A stretch of DNA of 64,000 bases, from assembly GCF_014534645.1 (NCBI RefSeq), contig NZ_JACVQF010000225.1, forward strand, positions 40,793-104,792, written 5' to 3'. The DNA is from Streptomyces griseicoloratus (GTDB lineage: Bacteria; Actinomycetota; Actinomycetes; Streptomycetales; Streptomycetaceae). Within the stretch, counting starts at the first letter, position 1. Each line of letters opens with the position of its first letter. The translations under genes and the position numbers were made by a program. The notes beneath the pieces are model-generated. The model made no database searches, had not been told where the DNA came from, and saw nothing but the letters and a program-made list of their open reading frames with translations. Of this stretch, positions 17,489 through 26,495 are shown in pieces.

Positions 17489-18013
17489 TCAGAGCAGCGG
17501 CAGCAGCATGGTGATGTCGTCCCGGTCGTCGCCCGGCGCGACACGGATCGCCTCCGGCACCCGGCCGACCTCCTTGTAGCCGCAGGAGGCGTAGAAGTCC
17601 TCCAGGCCGAGGCCGCCGCGGCAGGTGAGGCGTATCGCCTCGATGCCGTCGAGGCCGCGGGCGGCGTCCGCGGCGGTGGCCATCAGGTCCCGGCCGTAGC
17701 CCCGGCCCTGGTGGCGCGGATGCACCATCACCGTGTACAGCCACAGCCAGTGGGTCATCAGGCGGTGCGTGTTCAGGGCGAGGAACGCGGTGGCCGCCAC
17801 CCGGCCCTCCTCGTCGTGCCCGACGAGCAGCCGGGTACGCCCCTCCGCCATGGCCACCATGTGCCTGACCAGCTCGGGACGTATGTCCTCCCGCGTCACG
17901 GGCGGCACGAAGCCCACGGAGCCGCCCGCGTTGGTGACGTCGGTCCACAGGTCGAGAATGCCGTCGCGCAGGTCGGGGGAGATGGCGGGTTCGAACGTGA
18001 AAGTAAGCGGCAC
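17489..18013 (-). CDS. GNAT-family N-acetyltransferase
   Basis: 174 residues. The acetyl-CoA binding motif A is VHPRHQGRGYGRDLM (Q/R-x-x-G-x-G form), with preceding strand LWLYTVM and the later LEDFYASCGYKEVGR characteristic of GNAT folds. Substrate unknown. It lies 17 bases before the UdgX stop-side neighbour and is probably co-transcribed after it. No unusual residues were noticed. Confidence 0.88.
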   Translation of the reverse strand: MPLTFTFEPAISPDLRDGILDLWTDVTNAGGSVGFVPPVTREDIRPELVRHMVAMAEGRTRLLVGHDEEGRVAATAFLALNTHRLMTHWLWLYTVMVHPRHQGRGYGRDLMATAADAARGLDGIEAIRLTCRGGLGLEDFYASCGYKEVGRVPEAIRVAPGDDRDDITMLLPLL

Positions 18014-18029
18014 AGCGCCATGGTACCTA

Positions 18030-18683
18030 TTACGCCAGAGCTTGGGCCGCCGTCTTGAGATCCGAGACGAGCCCTCGGTAGGCGCCCTCCCGGTCGTCCG
18101 CCCGCAGCACCGCCGAGGGGTGCACCGTGGGCACCAGCCGCTCCGGACGTCCGTGGATCTCGGTCTCCAGCACCGTGCCGCGGACCTCGGTGACCCGGAA
18201 CGACGACCCCAGCAGCGCCTTGCCCGCCGTGGCGCCGAGCACCACGATCAGCTCCGGTTCCACCAGGGCCAGTTCGGCGGCCAGCCACGGACCGCAGGCC
18301 GTCATCTCCCGCAGCGTGGGCGCCTTGTGGATCCGCCGCTTGCGCGGCTCGGCCTGCGTGAACTTGAAGTGCTTGACCGCGTTGGTGAGATACGCCTCGG
18401 CGGGGTCGATGCCGGCCTCGGCCAGCGCCCGGTCGAGCAGTTTCCCGGCGGGACCGACGAAGGGCCTGCCCTTGCGGTCCTCCTGGTCGCCGGGCTGCTC
18501 GCCGACGAGCATGACGCGGCCGTGCGGGTTCCCGGCCCCGAAGACGGTCTGCGTGGCGTCCCGGTGCAGGGGGCATCCCCGGCAGCCGGCGGCGGCCTCG
18601 CGCAGGGCGGGGAGGTCGGCGCCGCCGGGGACGAAGGGTTCGGCGGTGTACTGGTCCTCGGGGGAGGCTGTTCTCGGGTTCAC
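18030..18683 (-). CDS. udgX: UdgX-type uracil-DNA glycosylase
   Basis: 217 residues. Motif 1 is GEQPGDQED, the UdgX variant of the uracil-DNA glycosylase motif, and motif 2 is VPTVHPSAVLR. The distinctive KRRIH loop (EPRKRRIHKAP, about residues 115-125) is present; in the characterised mycobacterial UdgX its histidine forms a covalent bond with the uracil-excised site. Cysteines for a [4Fe-4S] cluster are visible near CRGCPL. It acts in repair of deaminated DNA. An in-frame GNAT gene follows on the same strand. Confidence 0.92.
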   Translation of the reverse strand: MNPRTASPEDQYTAEPFVPGGADLPALREAAAGCRGCPLHRDATQTVFGAGNPHGRVMLVGEQPGDQEDRKGRPFVGPAGKLLDRALAEAGIDPAEAYLTNAVKHFKFTQAEPRKRRIHKAPTLREMTACGPWLAAELALVEPELIVVLGATAGKALLGSSFRVTEVRGTVLETEIHGRPERLVPTVHPSAVLRADDREGAYRGLVSDLKTAAQALA

Positions 18684-18746
18684 GGCCGCCGGGTACCCCG
18701 CTTTTCACCTACCGAGTCGGGTGGTGGGTGGGCACAGGCCGGGGGT

Positions 18747-18794
18747 CCAGGGGGCGGAGCCCCCTGGCCGGGGCCGAAGGGGCGGAACCCCTTC
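18747..18794 (-). terminator. Two tandem hairpins at the end of mqnE
   Basis: CCAGGGGGC-GGA-GCCCCCTGG (18747-18767) and GAAGGGG-CGGAA-CCCCTTC (18776-18794) are both perfect. The second includes the mqnE stop codon. This paired form recurs in Streptomyces intergenic regions, as I recall, and probably ends the mqnE transcript. Confidence 0.7.
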
Positions 18795-19956
18795 AGACCC
18801 GCATCGGCTGCGGCGACTCCCGGCGCGCCGGGTCGGGACCCTCGTACTCCCGGATGATCTCGTACCGCGTGTTGCGCTCCACCGGCCGGAAGCCCGCGTC
18901 GCGGATCAGCTCCAGCAGGTCCTCGCGGGTGAGCTTGTTCGGCGTGCCGTAGTTGTCGGCGTCGTGCGTGATCTTGTACTCGACGACCGAGCCGTCCATG
19001 TCGTCGGCGCCGTGCTGGAGGGCCAGTTGGGCCGTCTGGACGCCGTGCATGACCCAGAAGACCTTGACGTGCGGGACGTTGTCGAAGAGCAGCCGCGAGA
19101 CCGCGAAGGTCTTCAGGGCCTCGGCGCCGGTCGCCATCTGCGTGCGCGCCTGGAGGCGGTTGCGGATCTTCCCGTCCTTCATGTCGACGAAGTCGTGCTG
19201 GTAGCGCAGCGGGATGAAGACCTGGAAGCCGTTCGTCTCGTCCTGCAGCTCGCGCAGCCGCAGCACGTGGTCGACGCGGTGGCGCGGCTCCTCGATGTGA
19301 CCGTAGAGCATGGTGCACGGGGTCTTCAGGCCCTTCTCGTGCGCCAGCCGGTGGATGCGCGACCAGTCCTCCCAGTGGGTGCGGTGGTCGACGATGTGCT
19401 GCCGCACCTCCCAGTCGAAGATCTCGGCGCCGCCGCCGGTCAGGGACTCCAGCCCGGCGTCGATCAGCTCGTCCAGGATCTCGGAGGCGGACAGCCCGGA
19501 GATGGTCTCGAAGTGGTGGATCTCGGTGGCGGTGAACGCCTTCAGCGAGACGCCCGGCAGGGCGGCCTTCAGCTCCCGCAGCGAGCGCGGGTAGTAGCGC
19601 CACGGCAGGTTCGGGTGCAGCCCGTTGACGATGTGCAGCTCGGTGAGGTTCTCCGCCTCCATCGCCTTGGCGAGCTTGACGGCCTCCTCGATGCGCATCG
19701 TGTACGCGTCCTTCTCGCCCGGCTTGCGCTGGAAGGAGCAGTAGGCGCAGGACGCGGTGCACACGTTCGTCATGTTGAGGTGACGGTTGACGTTGAAGTG
19801 GACGACGTCGCCGTTCTTCCGCGTCCGCACCTCGTGCGCGAGGCCGCCGAGCCAGGCCAGGTCGTCCGACTCGTACAGCGCGATGCCGTCCTCGCGGGTC
19901 AGCCGCTCACCGGAGCGGACCTTCTCCTCCAGCTCGCGCTTGAGCCCGACGTCCAT
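18793..19956 (-). CDS. mqnE: Aminofutalosine synthase MqnE (radical SAM)
   Basis: 387 residues. The cluster-binding motif is CTASCAYC (C-x3-C-x2-C, about residues 66-73), preceded by NRHLNMTNV. HIVNGLHPNLPWRYY, SLTGGGAEIF and FIPLRYQHDFVDMKDGKI match MqnE. It joins 3-enolpyruvylbenzoate and SAM to form aminofutalosine, the second pathway step. It is encoded apart from mqnC and mqnA but within 20 kb of both. AsnC-type regulator and ubiX genes lie upstream on the same strand. Confidence 0.95.
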   Translation of the reverse strand: MDVGLKRELEEKVRSGERLTREDGIALYESDDLAWLGGLAHEVRTRKNGDVVHFNVNRHLNMTNVCTASCAYCSFQRKPGEKDAYTMRIEEAVKLAKAMEAENLTELHIVNGLHPNLPWRYYPRSLRELKAALPGVSLKAFTATEIHHFETISGLSASEILDELIDAGLESLTGGGAEIFDWEVRQHIVDHRTHWEDWSRIHRLAHEKGLKTPCTMLYGHIEEPRHRVDHVLRLRELQDETNGFQVFIPLRYQHDFVDMKDGKIRNRLQARTQMATGAEALKTFAVSRLLFDNVPHVKVFWVMHGVQTAQLALQHGADDMDGSVVEYKITHDADNYGTPNKLTREDLLELIRDAGFRPVERNTRYEIIREYEGPDPARRESPQPMRV

Positions 19957-20005
19957 GCCGATACCTCTTTCTGAGACAGACTCCGTAAACCGTACGCCCA
20001 GCCGG

Positions 20006-20461
20006 TCAGACTTCTTCCGGCAGCTCTCCCACCCGGTTCTCCCACTTGGTGGAGAGCACGATCGTGGTGCGGGTCCGGGAGACGCCCTTCGTGCCGGACA
20101 GGCGCCGGATGATCCGCTCCAGGCCGTCCACGTCGGTCGCGCGCACCTTGAGCATGAAGGAGTCGTCGCCGGCGATGAACCAGCAGTCCTCGATCTCCCG
20201 CAGGTCCTTCAGCCGCTGCGCCACGTCCTCGTGGTCGGCGGCGTCGGAGAGCGAGATGCCGATCAGGGCGGTGACGCCGAGCCCGAGGGAGGCGGCGTCC
20301 ACGGTGGCCCGGTAGCCGGTGATGACACCGGCCGCCTCCAGCCGGTTGATGCGGTCGGTGACGCTCGGTCCCGACAGGCCGACGAGGCGTCCCAGCTCGG
20401 CGTAGGAGGCCCGGCCGTTCTCCCTCAGGGCCTGGATGAGCTGCCTGTCCACCGCGTCCAT
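20006..20461 (-). CDS. Lrp/AsnC-family regulator
   Basis: 151 residues. N-terminal AsnC HTH (DRQLIQALRENGRASYAELG then LVGLSGPSVTDRINRLEAAG), then a RAM effector domain (TALIGISLSD, DDSFMLKVRATDVDGLER). Such proteins form octamers that respond to amino acids. It lies between mqnE and the ubiX/mqnP/ubiD group on the same strand, with gaps of 49 and 85 bases. Whether it controls menaquinone genes cannot be told. Confidence 0.9.
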   Translation of the reverse strand: MDAVDRQLIQALRENGRASYAELGRLVGLSGPSVTDRINRLEAAGVITGYRATVDAASLGLGVTALIGISLSDAADHEDVAQRLKDLREIEDCWFIAGDDSFMLKVRATDVDGLERIIRRLSGTKGVSRTRTTIVLSTKWENRVGELPEEV

Positions 20462-20546
20462 GCGATCGAAGCCTTCCGCTGAAGAGTTCTGAGAGGTCTG
20501 GAGAGTTCCTGAAACGTGTGGGGGGAGGTGGTGCTCGGGTGCTGCG

Positions 20547-21221
20547 TCAGTCGGGACGGGAGCCGCCGCCGATCTCGCCGCGCCAGCGGCGGTAGAGGCG
20601 GTGCTCGACGCCCGCCGCGTCGAGTACGCGTCCGGCGACGAAGTCCACCAGGTCCTGGATGTGCGTCGCCCCCGCGTAGAAGGCCGGCGAGGCGGGCACC
20701 ACGGTCGCGCCCGCGTCGTCCAGCGTCACCAGGTTCCGCAGCGTGCGGCCGTCCAGCGGGGTCTCCCGCACGGCCACGACCAGCTTGCGCCCCTCCTTCA
20801 GGGTCACGCTCGCCGACCGCTGCAACAGGTCCTTCGACAGCCCGAGCGCGACACCCGCCACGCAGGCCGTCGACGCGGGCACGATCAGCATGCCCTTGGC
20901 GGGGTACGACCCCGAGGACGGCCCGGCCGCGAGGTCGCCCGCGCTCCAGTGCCGTACGCCCGAGACGTCGACGTCGAACGTCCCCGGCTTTCCGTCGGCC
21001 CCGCGCGCCAGCCATGCGCTCAGGTCGTCCCGCCAGTGTGCGTCACGGAAGGAGATGCCGGTCTCGTCGAGCAGGGTGAGCCGCGAGGCCCGGCTGACCA
21101 CCAGGTCGACGTCCTCGCCCGCGGCGAGGAGCGCGCGCAGGACTGCGGCGGCGTAGGGCGTGCCGGATGCTCCGGAGACCCCCACGATCCAAGGCGTACG
21201 CTGCGCTTCTCCTGGGTTCAC
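20547..21221 (-). CDS. ubiX: UbiX-family flavin prenyltransferase
   Basis: 224 residues, GTG start at 21221. The FMN-binding opening is IVGVSGASGTPYAAAVLRAL; SSGSYPAKGMLIVPASTACV and RSASVTLKEGRKLVVAVRET follow the family pattern. UbiX makes prenylated FMN, the cofactor of UbiD-type decarboxylases. The UbiD protein that would use it is encoded two genes upstream, with the prenyltransferase between, forming a compact late menaquinone set. Confidence 0.93.
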   Translation of the reverse strand: MNPGEAQRTPWIVGVSGASGTPYAAAVLRALLAAGEDVDLVVSRASRLTLLDETGISFRDAHWRDDLSAWLARGADGKPGTFDVDVSGVRHWSAGDLAAGPSSGSYPAKGMLIVPASTACVAGVALGLSKDLLQRSASVTLKEGRKLVVAVRETPLDGRTLRNLVTLDDAGATVVPASPAFYAGATHIQDLVDFVAGRVLDAAGVEHRLYRRWRGEIGGGSRPD

Positions 21222-21277
21222 ATCTTGAGCCTACCGGCGGACGCGGCAGACCTCAGGACCGGTCCACCGCCTCCGGG

Positions 21278-22183
21278 CTACACCGTCAGGCCCCGAACCA
21301 GCAGGTCCAGCAGCGCGCACACGAACAGGGCGATCCCGATGAAGCCGTTGACGCTGAAGAACGCCCGGTTCAGCCGGGACAGGTCGTTCGGCCGCACGAT
21401 GCTGTGCTCGTACACGAACGCGCCCGCCACGATCAGCAGGCCGAGCCAGAAGAAGGCACCGGCGCCGGTCGCGACGGCGTACCAGACGAACAGGGCCGTG
21501 GTCACCGTGTGGCACGCCCGCGCGCCCCAGATGGCCGCCGGGATGCCGAAGCGGGCCGGCACCGACATGACGCCGACCTCCCGGTCGGTCTCGACGTCCT
21601 GGCAGGCGTAGATCAGGTCGAAGCCGCCGATCCAGATGCCGACCGCGAGGCCGAGGATCACCGCGTCCCAGGACCAGCTGCCGCTGATCGCCAGCCAGCC
21701 GCCGACCGGGCCCATCGCCTGGGCGAGTCCGAGGATGGCCTGCGGGAAGTTCGTGAACCGCTTGCCGTACGGATACACCACCATCGGGATGACCGCGACG
21801 GGCGCGAGGGCGAGGCAGAGCGGGTTGAGCAGGGCCGCCGCGCCGAGGAAGACGACGAGGGCGATCAGCGCGCCGGTCCAGGCGTGCCGGACCGACATCG
21901 CGCCGGTGACCAGCTCGCGGTGGGCGGTGCGCGGGTTGCGGGCGTCGATCTCGCGGTCGATGATCCGGTTGACCGCCATCGCGAAGGTGCGCAGGCCGAC
22001 CATGGCGACGGTGACCAGCAGCAGCCGGCCCCAGTGGATGTTCTCGTCCCACTGGAACATCGCGGTGAGGGAGGCGATGTAGGCGAAGGGCAGCGCGAAG
22101 ACCGAGTGCTCGATCATCACCAGGCGCAGGAACGCCCTCGTGCGCCCCGGCTGCTGCGGCAGCGCGGCGGAAGCCGACGTCAC
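21278..22183 (-). CDS. mqnP: UbiA-family prenyltransferase of menaquinone synthesis (MqnP)
   Basis: 301 residues from GTG 22183, which overlaps the ubiD stop as GTGA and has GGAAGGAG about 8 bases upstream. About eight membrane helices. The two Asp-rich motifs are NRIIDREID (first, N-x3-D-x3-D) and YACQDVETDREVG (second, D-x3-D). In the futalosine route such an enzyme attaches the polyprenyl chain to 1,4-dihydroxy-6-naphthoate before decarboxylation. Its tight link with ubiD and ubiX supports that role rather than haem O or ubiquinone synthesis. Confidence 0.92.
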   Translation of the reverse strand: MTSASAALPQQPGRTRAFLRLVMIEHSVFALPFAYIASLTAMFQWDENIHWGRLLLVTVAMVGLRTFAMAVNRIIDREIDARNPRTAHRELVTGAMSVRHAWTGALIALVVFLGAAALLNPLCLALAPVAVIPMVVYPYGKRFTNFPQAILGLAQAMGPVGGWLAISGSWSWDAVILGLAVGIWIGGFDLIYACQDVETDREVGVMSVPARFGIPAAIWGARACHTVTTALFVWYAVATGAGAFFWLGLLIVAGAFVYEHSIVRPNDLSRLNRAFFSVNGFIGIALFVCALLDLLVRGLTV

Positions 22184-23637
22184 AGTCCGTACTCCTTCCA
22201 GCGGCGGTCGACCTTCGCCGCCGTCTCCGGGTCGGACAGCACCATGTCCGGCCAGCCGCCGTCTCGCGTGTACCCCTCCTCGGGCCACTTCTTCGTGGCG
22301 TCGATGCCCGCCTTGCCGCCCCAGAACTGCTGGTAGGAGGCGTGGTCGAGGTGGTCGACGGGGCCCTCGACGACCGTGAGGTCACGGGCGTAGTCGGTGT
22401 TGCCGAGCGCGCGCCAGGCGACCTCGTGCAGGTCGTGCACGTCGCAGTCGGAGTCGACGACCACGATCAGCTTGGTCAGGGACATCATGTGCGCGCCCCA
22501 GATGGCGTGCATCACCTTCTGGGCGTGTTTGGGGTACTTCTTGTCGATCGACACGATCGCACAGTTGTGGAAGCCGCCCGCCTCCGGGAGGTGGTAGTCC
22601 ACGATGTCCGGGACGATGATCTTCAGGAGCGGCAGGAAGAAGCGCTCGGTGGCGCGGCCCAGCGGCCCGTCCTCGGTCGGCGGACGCCCGACGACGATCG
22701 ACTGGAGCAGCGGGCGCTTCCGCATCGTCACGCAGTCGATCTTCAGCGCCGGGAAGGGCTCCTGGGGCGTGTAGAAGCCGGTGTGGTCACCGAACGGACC
22801 CTCCGGCAGCATCTCGCCGGGCTCCAGCCAGCCCTCCAGCACGACCTCGGCGTTGGCGGGCACCTGGAGCGGCACGGTCTTGCAGTCGACCATCTCGACC
22901 CGCTTGCCCTGCAGGAACCCGGCGAACAGGTACTCGTCGATGTCACCGGGGAGCGGCGCGGTGGAGGCGTACGTCACGGCCGGCGGGCAGCCGAAGGCGA
23001 TGGCGACGGGCAGCCGCTCGCCGCGCCGGGCCGCCACCTGGTAGTGGTTCCGGCTGTCCTTGTGGATCTGCCAGTGCATGCCGATGGTGCGCTTGTCGTG
23101 GCGCTGGAGCCGGTACAGGCCCAGGTTGCGGATGCCCGTCTCGGGGTCCTTGGTGTGGGTGAGTCCCAGGTTGAAGAAGGCGCCGCCGTCCTGGGGCCAG
23201 GTGAAGAGAGCGGGCAGCCGGTCGAGGTCGACGTCGTCGCCGTGCAGGACGACCTCCTGCACGGGCGCGTTCTCGGACTTCACCTTCTTCGGCGGTACGT
23301 GCGTCATCGCGCCGAGCTTGCCGAAGGCCTCCCGCATCCCGACGAAGCCGTGCGGCAGCTCGGGCTTGAGCAGCCCGCCGATCTTGTCGGAGATGTCGCC
23401 GTACGACTTCAGGCCGAGGGCCTTCAGCAGGCGCCGGTCGGTCCCGAAGACGTTCATCGCGAGGGGCATGGAGGAGCCCTTCACGTTCTCGAAGAGGAGG
23501 GCGGGGCCACCGGACTTGTTCACCCGGTCGACGATCTCCCCGACCTCCAGATACGGGTCCACCTCGGCCTTGATGCGCTTGAGGTCGCCCTCGCGCTCCA
23601 GCGCCCTGAGCAGGGAGCGAAGATCGTCGTAAGCCAT
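22180..23637 (-). CDS. ubiD: UbiD-family decarboxylase of menaquinone synthesis
   Basis: 485 residues from ATG 23637 ([19 protein letters not shown]); the open frame continues upstream but this start fits the family. It has the UbiD landmarks ([63 protein letters not shown]). Using prenylated FMN from UbiX it would remove the carboxyl group from prenylated 1,4-dihydroxy-6-naphthoate. Translationally coupled to mqnP. It is divergent from the small PLDc_N gene. Confidence 0.94.
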   Translation of the reverse strand: MAYDDLRSLLRALEREGDLKRIKAEVDPYLEVGEIVDRVNKSGGPALLFENVKGSSMPLAMNVFGTDRRLLKALGLKSYGDISDKIGGLLKPELPHGFVGMREAFGKLGAMTHVPPKKVKSENAPVQEVVLHGDDVDLDRLPALFTWPQDGGAFFNLGLTHTKDPETGIRNLGLYRLQRHDKRTIGMHWQIHKDSRNHYQVAARRGERLPVAIAFGCPPAVTYASTAPLPGDIDEYLFAGFLQGKRVEMVDCKTVPLQVPANAEVVLEGWLEPGEMLPEGPFGDHTGFYTPQEPFPALKIDCVTMRKRPLLQSIVVGRPPTEDGPLGRATERFFLPLLKIIVPDIVDYHLPEAGGFHNCAIVSIDKKYPKHAQKVMHAIWGAHMMSLTKLIVVVDSDCDVHDLHEVAWRALGNTDYARDLTVVEGPVDHLDHASYQQFWGGKAGIDATKKWPEEGYTRDGGWPDMVLSDPETAAKVDRRWKEYGL

Positions 23638-23725
23638 GCGGTCCAGTATCCCCGAGCGGCTACGCTGGCCCCGTACCGACCCTGTATCGACCTGTATCGC
23701 CCACTGCTTCCGTTGGAGAGGGCCC

Positions 23726-24034
23726 ATGCTCCGGGTGCTGATGTTCCTCGTGCCACTGGCGTTGAGCGTCTACGCGTTCATCGACTGCATCAGCACGAAG
23801 GACGAGGACGTCCGCCACATGCCGAAGCCGCTGTGGGCGATCCTCGTGCTGCTGTTCCCGCTGGTCGGCTCGATCTCGTGGATCATCGCCGGGAAGAAGC
23901 GGCAGCCGGCGGGCGGGTCGCCGTGGCAGGGCGGCGGACGGCGCCAGTGGGTCGCGCCGGACGACAACCCCGAGTTCCTGAAGTCCCTCGACGACGACAA
24001 GGACGACAGGCCCAAGAGGGACGGCGACGGCTGA
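23726..24034 (+). CDS. Small membrane protein with PLDc_N domain
   Basis: 102 residues from ATG 23726 with GGAGAGG upstream. Two membrane helices (about residues 3-19 and 36-56) with the conserved [19 protein letters not shown] segment of the PLDc_N family (the membrane anchor also found at the start of cardiolipin synthases), here without a catalytic PLD domain. The C-terminus is polar and ends in an Asp/Lys-rich tail. Function unknown. It is divergent from ubiD. Confidence 0.82.
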   Translation: MLRVLMFLVPLALSVYAFIDCISTKDEDVRHMPKPLWAILVLLFPLVGSISWIIAGKKRQPAGGSPWQGGGRRQWVAPDDNPEFLKSLDDDKDDRPKRDGDG

Positions 24035-24162
24035 GACGGGGTCGGACCGGCGGCGCCCGGCCGGACCCGTGGCCGCACGTTCCCCCCGGTCCGCACGGAC
24101 GGACACGGGTCCGGACAGGGCCTCAGTCTGCACCATCGGCGTCCCGGCTTAAAAGGTGCTTC

Positions 24163-24177
24163 TAGAAAATCATTCTA
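24163..24177 (+). promoter_or_regulatory. Inverted repeat upstream of a TetR gene
   Basis: TAGAA-AATCA-TTCTA is perfect and lies in an A+T-rich patch (24150-24185), unusual for this genome, 58 bases before the TetR start. Probably an autoregulatory operator at the promoter. Confidence 0.5.
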
Positions 24178-24235
24178 TTTCCGCGCGGCTCCATAAGTTC
24201 ATCGCACCAGCACGACGTTCGAGGACGGTCGCCCC

Positions 24236-24835
24236 ATGAGCCCCAAGCAGCAACGTGGCGAGGCCACCGTCGAACTGCTCCTGGACACGGCGCTGCGCGT
24301 CTACGCCGAGGGGGGCGAGCAGGCGCTGACGGTCAACGCCGTGACCAAGGCCAGCGGGGTCAGCCTGGGCAGCCTCTACCACCACTTCGGCAGCATCGAC
24401 GGCCTGGTCGACGCCCTGCTGATGCGCTGGCTGGAGCGGCTGCTGGGCGAGATGGTCACGGCCCTGGAGCACTCGCGCACCGCCCGCACCGGCGTCCGCG
24501 CCCTGACGCGCGCCTACTTGTCCTTCGTCCGGGAACACCGGGAGGCGGGCATGCTGCTGCACTCCTCGCGGGCCGACCGTCTCGGGATGACCCAGGCGGC
24601 ACGGCTCCGTGACGCCCAGGAGGCCAGGCTGACGCCGATGGCCGCATGGGTGGCGCACCACGTCGAGAAGGGCGAGATCGCACCGCTGCCCGTGCCGCTG
24701 ATCGAGTCCCTCGTCCTCGGCCCGGTCGTCGGCGCCGCCCGCCGCTGGCTGACCTTCGGCGACATCGACCTCGACGAGGCGGCCCGTGTCCTGCCGGAGC
24801 GGATCTGGCGCTCGATCAGCGCGGAGCCGGAGTGA
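24236..24835 (+). CDS. TetR/AcrR-family regulator
   Basis: 199 residues. HTH: TVELLLDTALRVYAEGGEQA then VNAVTKASGVSLGSLYHHFG. The C-terminal domain includes RAYLSFVREHREAGMLLHSS. It stands alone, with no divergent or downstream partner that it would obviously control; the neighbour on the right is a degraded gene on the other strand. The A+T-rich inverted repeat at 24163-24177 suggests autoregulation. Its target may be elsewhere or lost. Confidence 0.88.
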   Translation: MSPKQQRGEATVELLLDTALRVYAEGGEQALTVNAVTKASGVSLGSLYHHFGSIDGLVDALLMRWLERLLGEMVTALEHSRTARTGVRALTRAYLSFVREHREAGMLLHSSRADRLGMTQAARLRDAQEARLTPMAAWVAHHVEKGEIAPLPVPLIESLVLGPVVGAARRWLTFGDIDLDEAARVLPERIWRSISAEPE

Positions 24836-24847
24836 GACGGGGCCGCC

Positions 24848-25171
24848 TCACTCGTCGCCGAAGATCCCTTCGGCTGTGCGTGCGGTGACAGCGCGGGCGA
24901 GCCAGCGGCGGAGGACTTCGGGGTCGTCGCACTCCGTGATGCGCCTGCGGACGTCATCGGCGACATCGAGGCCGCGCTGCTCCAGGACGAGCAGGACGTC
25001 TTGGGCGCCCTGCTGGGCGCGGCCCTGTTCGCGGCCCTGTTCGCGGCCCTCGTCCAGGATCTCTTGGGCGATGTACGACTTGTAGAAGGAGAGGTCCACG
25101 GCCACCAGGTTCCTCCAGAGGTGCTTCGCCGGGCGGCTGCCCAGGGCTGACCATGGGTCTCCGTTCAGGGG
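24848..25171 (-). pseudogene. Remnant of an Rpn-type (PD-(D/E)XK-like) nuclease family protein, C-terminus only
   Basis: The frame encodes about 107 residues with no plausible native start; the best GTG (25105) gives 85. It reads KHLWRNLVAVDLSFYKSYIA, a repeat EGREQGREQGRAQQG and then DVLLVLEQRGLDVADDVRRR ending in RTAEGIFGDE. This is the C-terminal tail common in Streptomyces Rpn/DUF-type transposase-like nuclease proteins, where EGxxxGR repeats precede a small helical domain. The nuclease core is missing, cut at the stop codon of the upstream HTH gene. A 12-base tandem repeat near 25020-25055 codes the EGREQGR units. Confidence 0.6.
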
Positions 25172-26038
25172 TCAGGGATGGCCGGCGGCTGCTCGGCAGT
25201 CGCGGCAGCGTCCTCCGGGCTCCGGGGCGCGGAAGCCGCGGTCGCAGCCGTCGCAGTTCTGGAGCGGGTGCCGGACGGGTGGCGGTGCGGCCGGGGCGCG
25301 GACGGGCGGCGGCGGGGGCAACTGGGCCGTGAGGCGGTGGGCGAGGAGGGCGGCCGGGCGGCGAACGCCTTCGGGTGGCAGGCCGGTGGTCAGGGCGTGG
25401 CGTACCGCCGAGGGGGTCACGTCGCGTTCCAGCCAGGCCGCCACGCCGGGGGCCAGGTGGGTGGTGTCGCAGGCCGACAGGAGCAGGCCGGGGGCGTGGC
25501 CGCGCAGGCCGGCGAGGAGGTCGGTGGCCTGCTGGAGGAGCGCCGGGGACTTGCAGCTCGGCTGCGGTACGGCGGGCAGGGCGCGCTTCTTGCGGGGCGG
25601 GCGCTGCTCGGCGTGGGGCTTCCTGACGGGCTCCGGGCGGTGCCGCGTCGCACCCGGGTGGTTGCAGGAGACCGTACGGGTGACGATGCGCCCGGCGGGG
25701 GTACGTACGCGTTCCCGGCGCAGGTAGCCGTGGGCCTCCAGCTCGCGCAGGCCGGCGGCGATCCGGGCCGTGCCCTCCTTGAAGCGCGCGGCGAGGGTCT
25801 TGATGTCGCAGGGCCTGCCCGCGGGCAGCGACTGGATGTGCAGCCCCAGCCCGATCGCCAGCAGCGACAACTCCGGGTGCTGGGCGAGGTGGTTGCCGAC
25901 CACCGTGAAGTTCGTGGTGTGCCGGACGTTGTCGTGGATGACGCCGGAGGGATGGCGGCGACCGTCCCCGGATCGGGGGTGATTGACGCCAACGGCGGAC
26001 TGGGCGTGCGAGGGCACGCTAAGGTCGGGGGTACCCAT
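25172..26038 (-). CDS. Winged-helix DNA-binding protein with C-terminal zinc-ribbon-like motif
   Basis: 288 residues. The N-terminal domain (NFTVVGNHLAQHPELSLLAI, LPAGRPCDIKTLAARFKEGT, ELEAHGYLRRERVRTPAGRI) is a helix-turn-helix of the type seen in replication-initiator-like Streptomyces proteins. The middle is basic and proline rich. The C-terminus has CDGCDRGFRAPEPGGRCRDC, four cysteines likely to bind zinc. This protein type occurs in many copies in Streptomyces genomes; its role is unknown. The first 30 residues are dubious because no ribosome-binding site precedes ATG 26038. Confidence 0.75.
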   Translation of the reverse strand: MGTPDLSVPSHAQSAVGVNHPRSGDGRRHPSGVIHDNVRHTTNFTVVGNHLAQHPELSLLAIGLGLHIQSLPAGRPCDIKTLAARFKEGTARIAAGLRELEAHGYLRRERVRTPAGRIVTRTVSCNHPGATRHRPEPVRKPHAEQRPPRKKRALPAVPQPSCKSPALLQQATDLLAGLRGHAPGLLLSACDTTHLAPGVAAWLERDVTPSAVRHALTTGLPPEGVRRPAALLAHRLTAQLPPPPPVRAPAAPPPVRHPLQNCDGCDRGFRAPEPGGRCRDCRAAAGHP

Positions 26039-26303
26039 CAGGAAGATTGGACCTTCCTCGGTGGTCAGGCCCTCGCGGGGATCGCTACTCCCCGACGGGG
26101 GCCGACATATGTCAGCGGTTGTTGCGCTGAGCGTAAGGGAGTTGGGGGATCCGAAATCCAGCCCAACCGATGATGTTCACCCGCCCGAGTGAGACCGCGC
26201 CACGGGCGGGAGGGGTGGGGCTTGGTGGGGTTCTTTCTTCCCCAGGAGTCCTTTACGGGGTAGTCGCCCGCAGCACCGGAGCGCGAGAAACCGGGTTCCG
26301 GTG

Positions 26304-26495
26304 TCAGCGCAGGGCCGACGTGAACGCGGCCCAGGCGGAACGGGTGACCAACAGGACCGGCCCGTCAGGGTTCTTGCTGTCGCGGACCGGGACGACGCCG
26401 GGGAATTCGGGGGCGATTTCGACGCAGTCTCCGCCGTTGGCGCCGCTGTAGCTGCTCTTGATCCAGTTGGCGGCGCTCAGATCGTGGCTCTTCAT
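26304..26495 (-). CDS. DUF397 domain protein
   Basis: 63 residues, the normal size. It has the family pattern WIKSSYSGANGGDCVEIAPE followed by VPVRDSKNPDGPVLLVTRSA and a final WAAFTSALR. DUF397 proteins are almost always encoded beside an XRE/DUF5753 regulator, as here, and are thought to act with it. Its start lies inside the 3' part of that regulator's reading frame, an unusually long overlap (131 bases). Confidence 0.92.
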   Translation of the reverse strand: MKSHDLSAANWIKSSYSGANGGDCVEIAPEFPGVVPVRDSKNPDGPVLLVTRSAWAAFTSALR

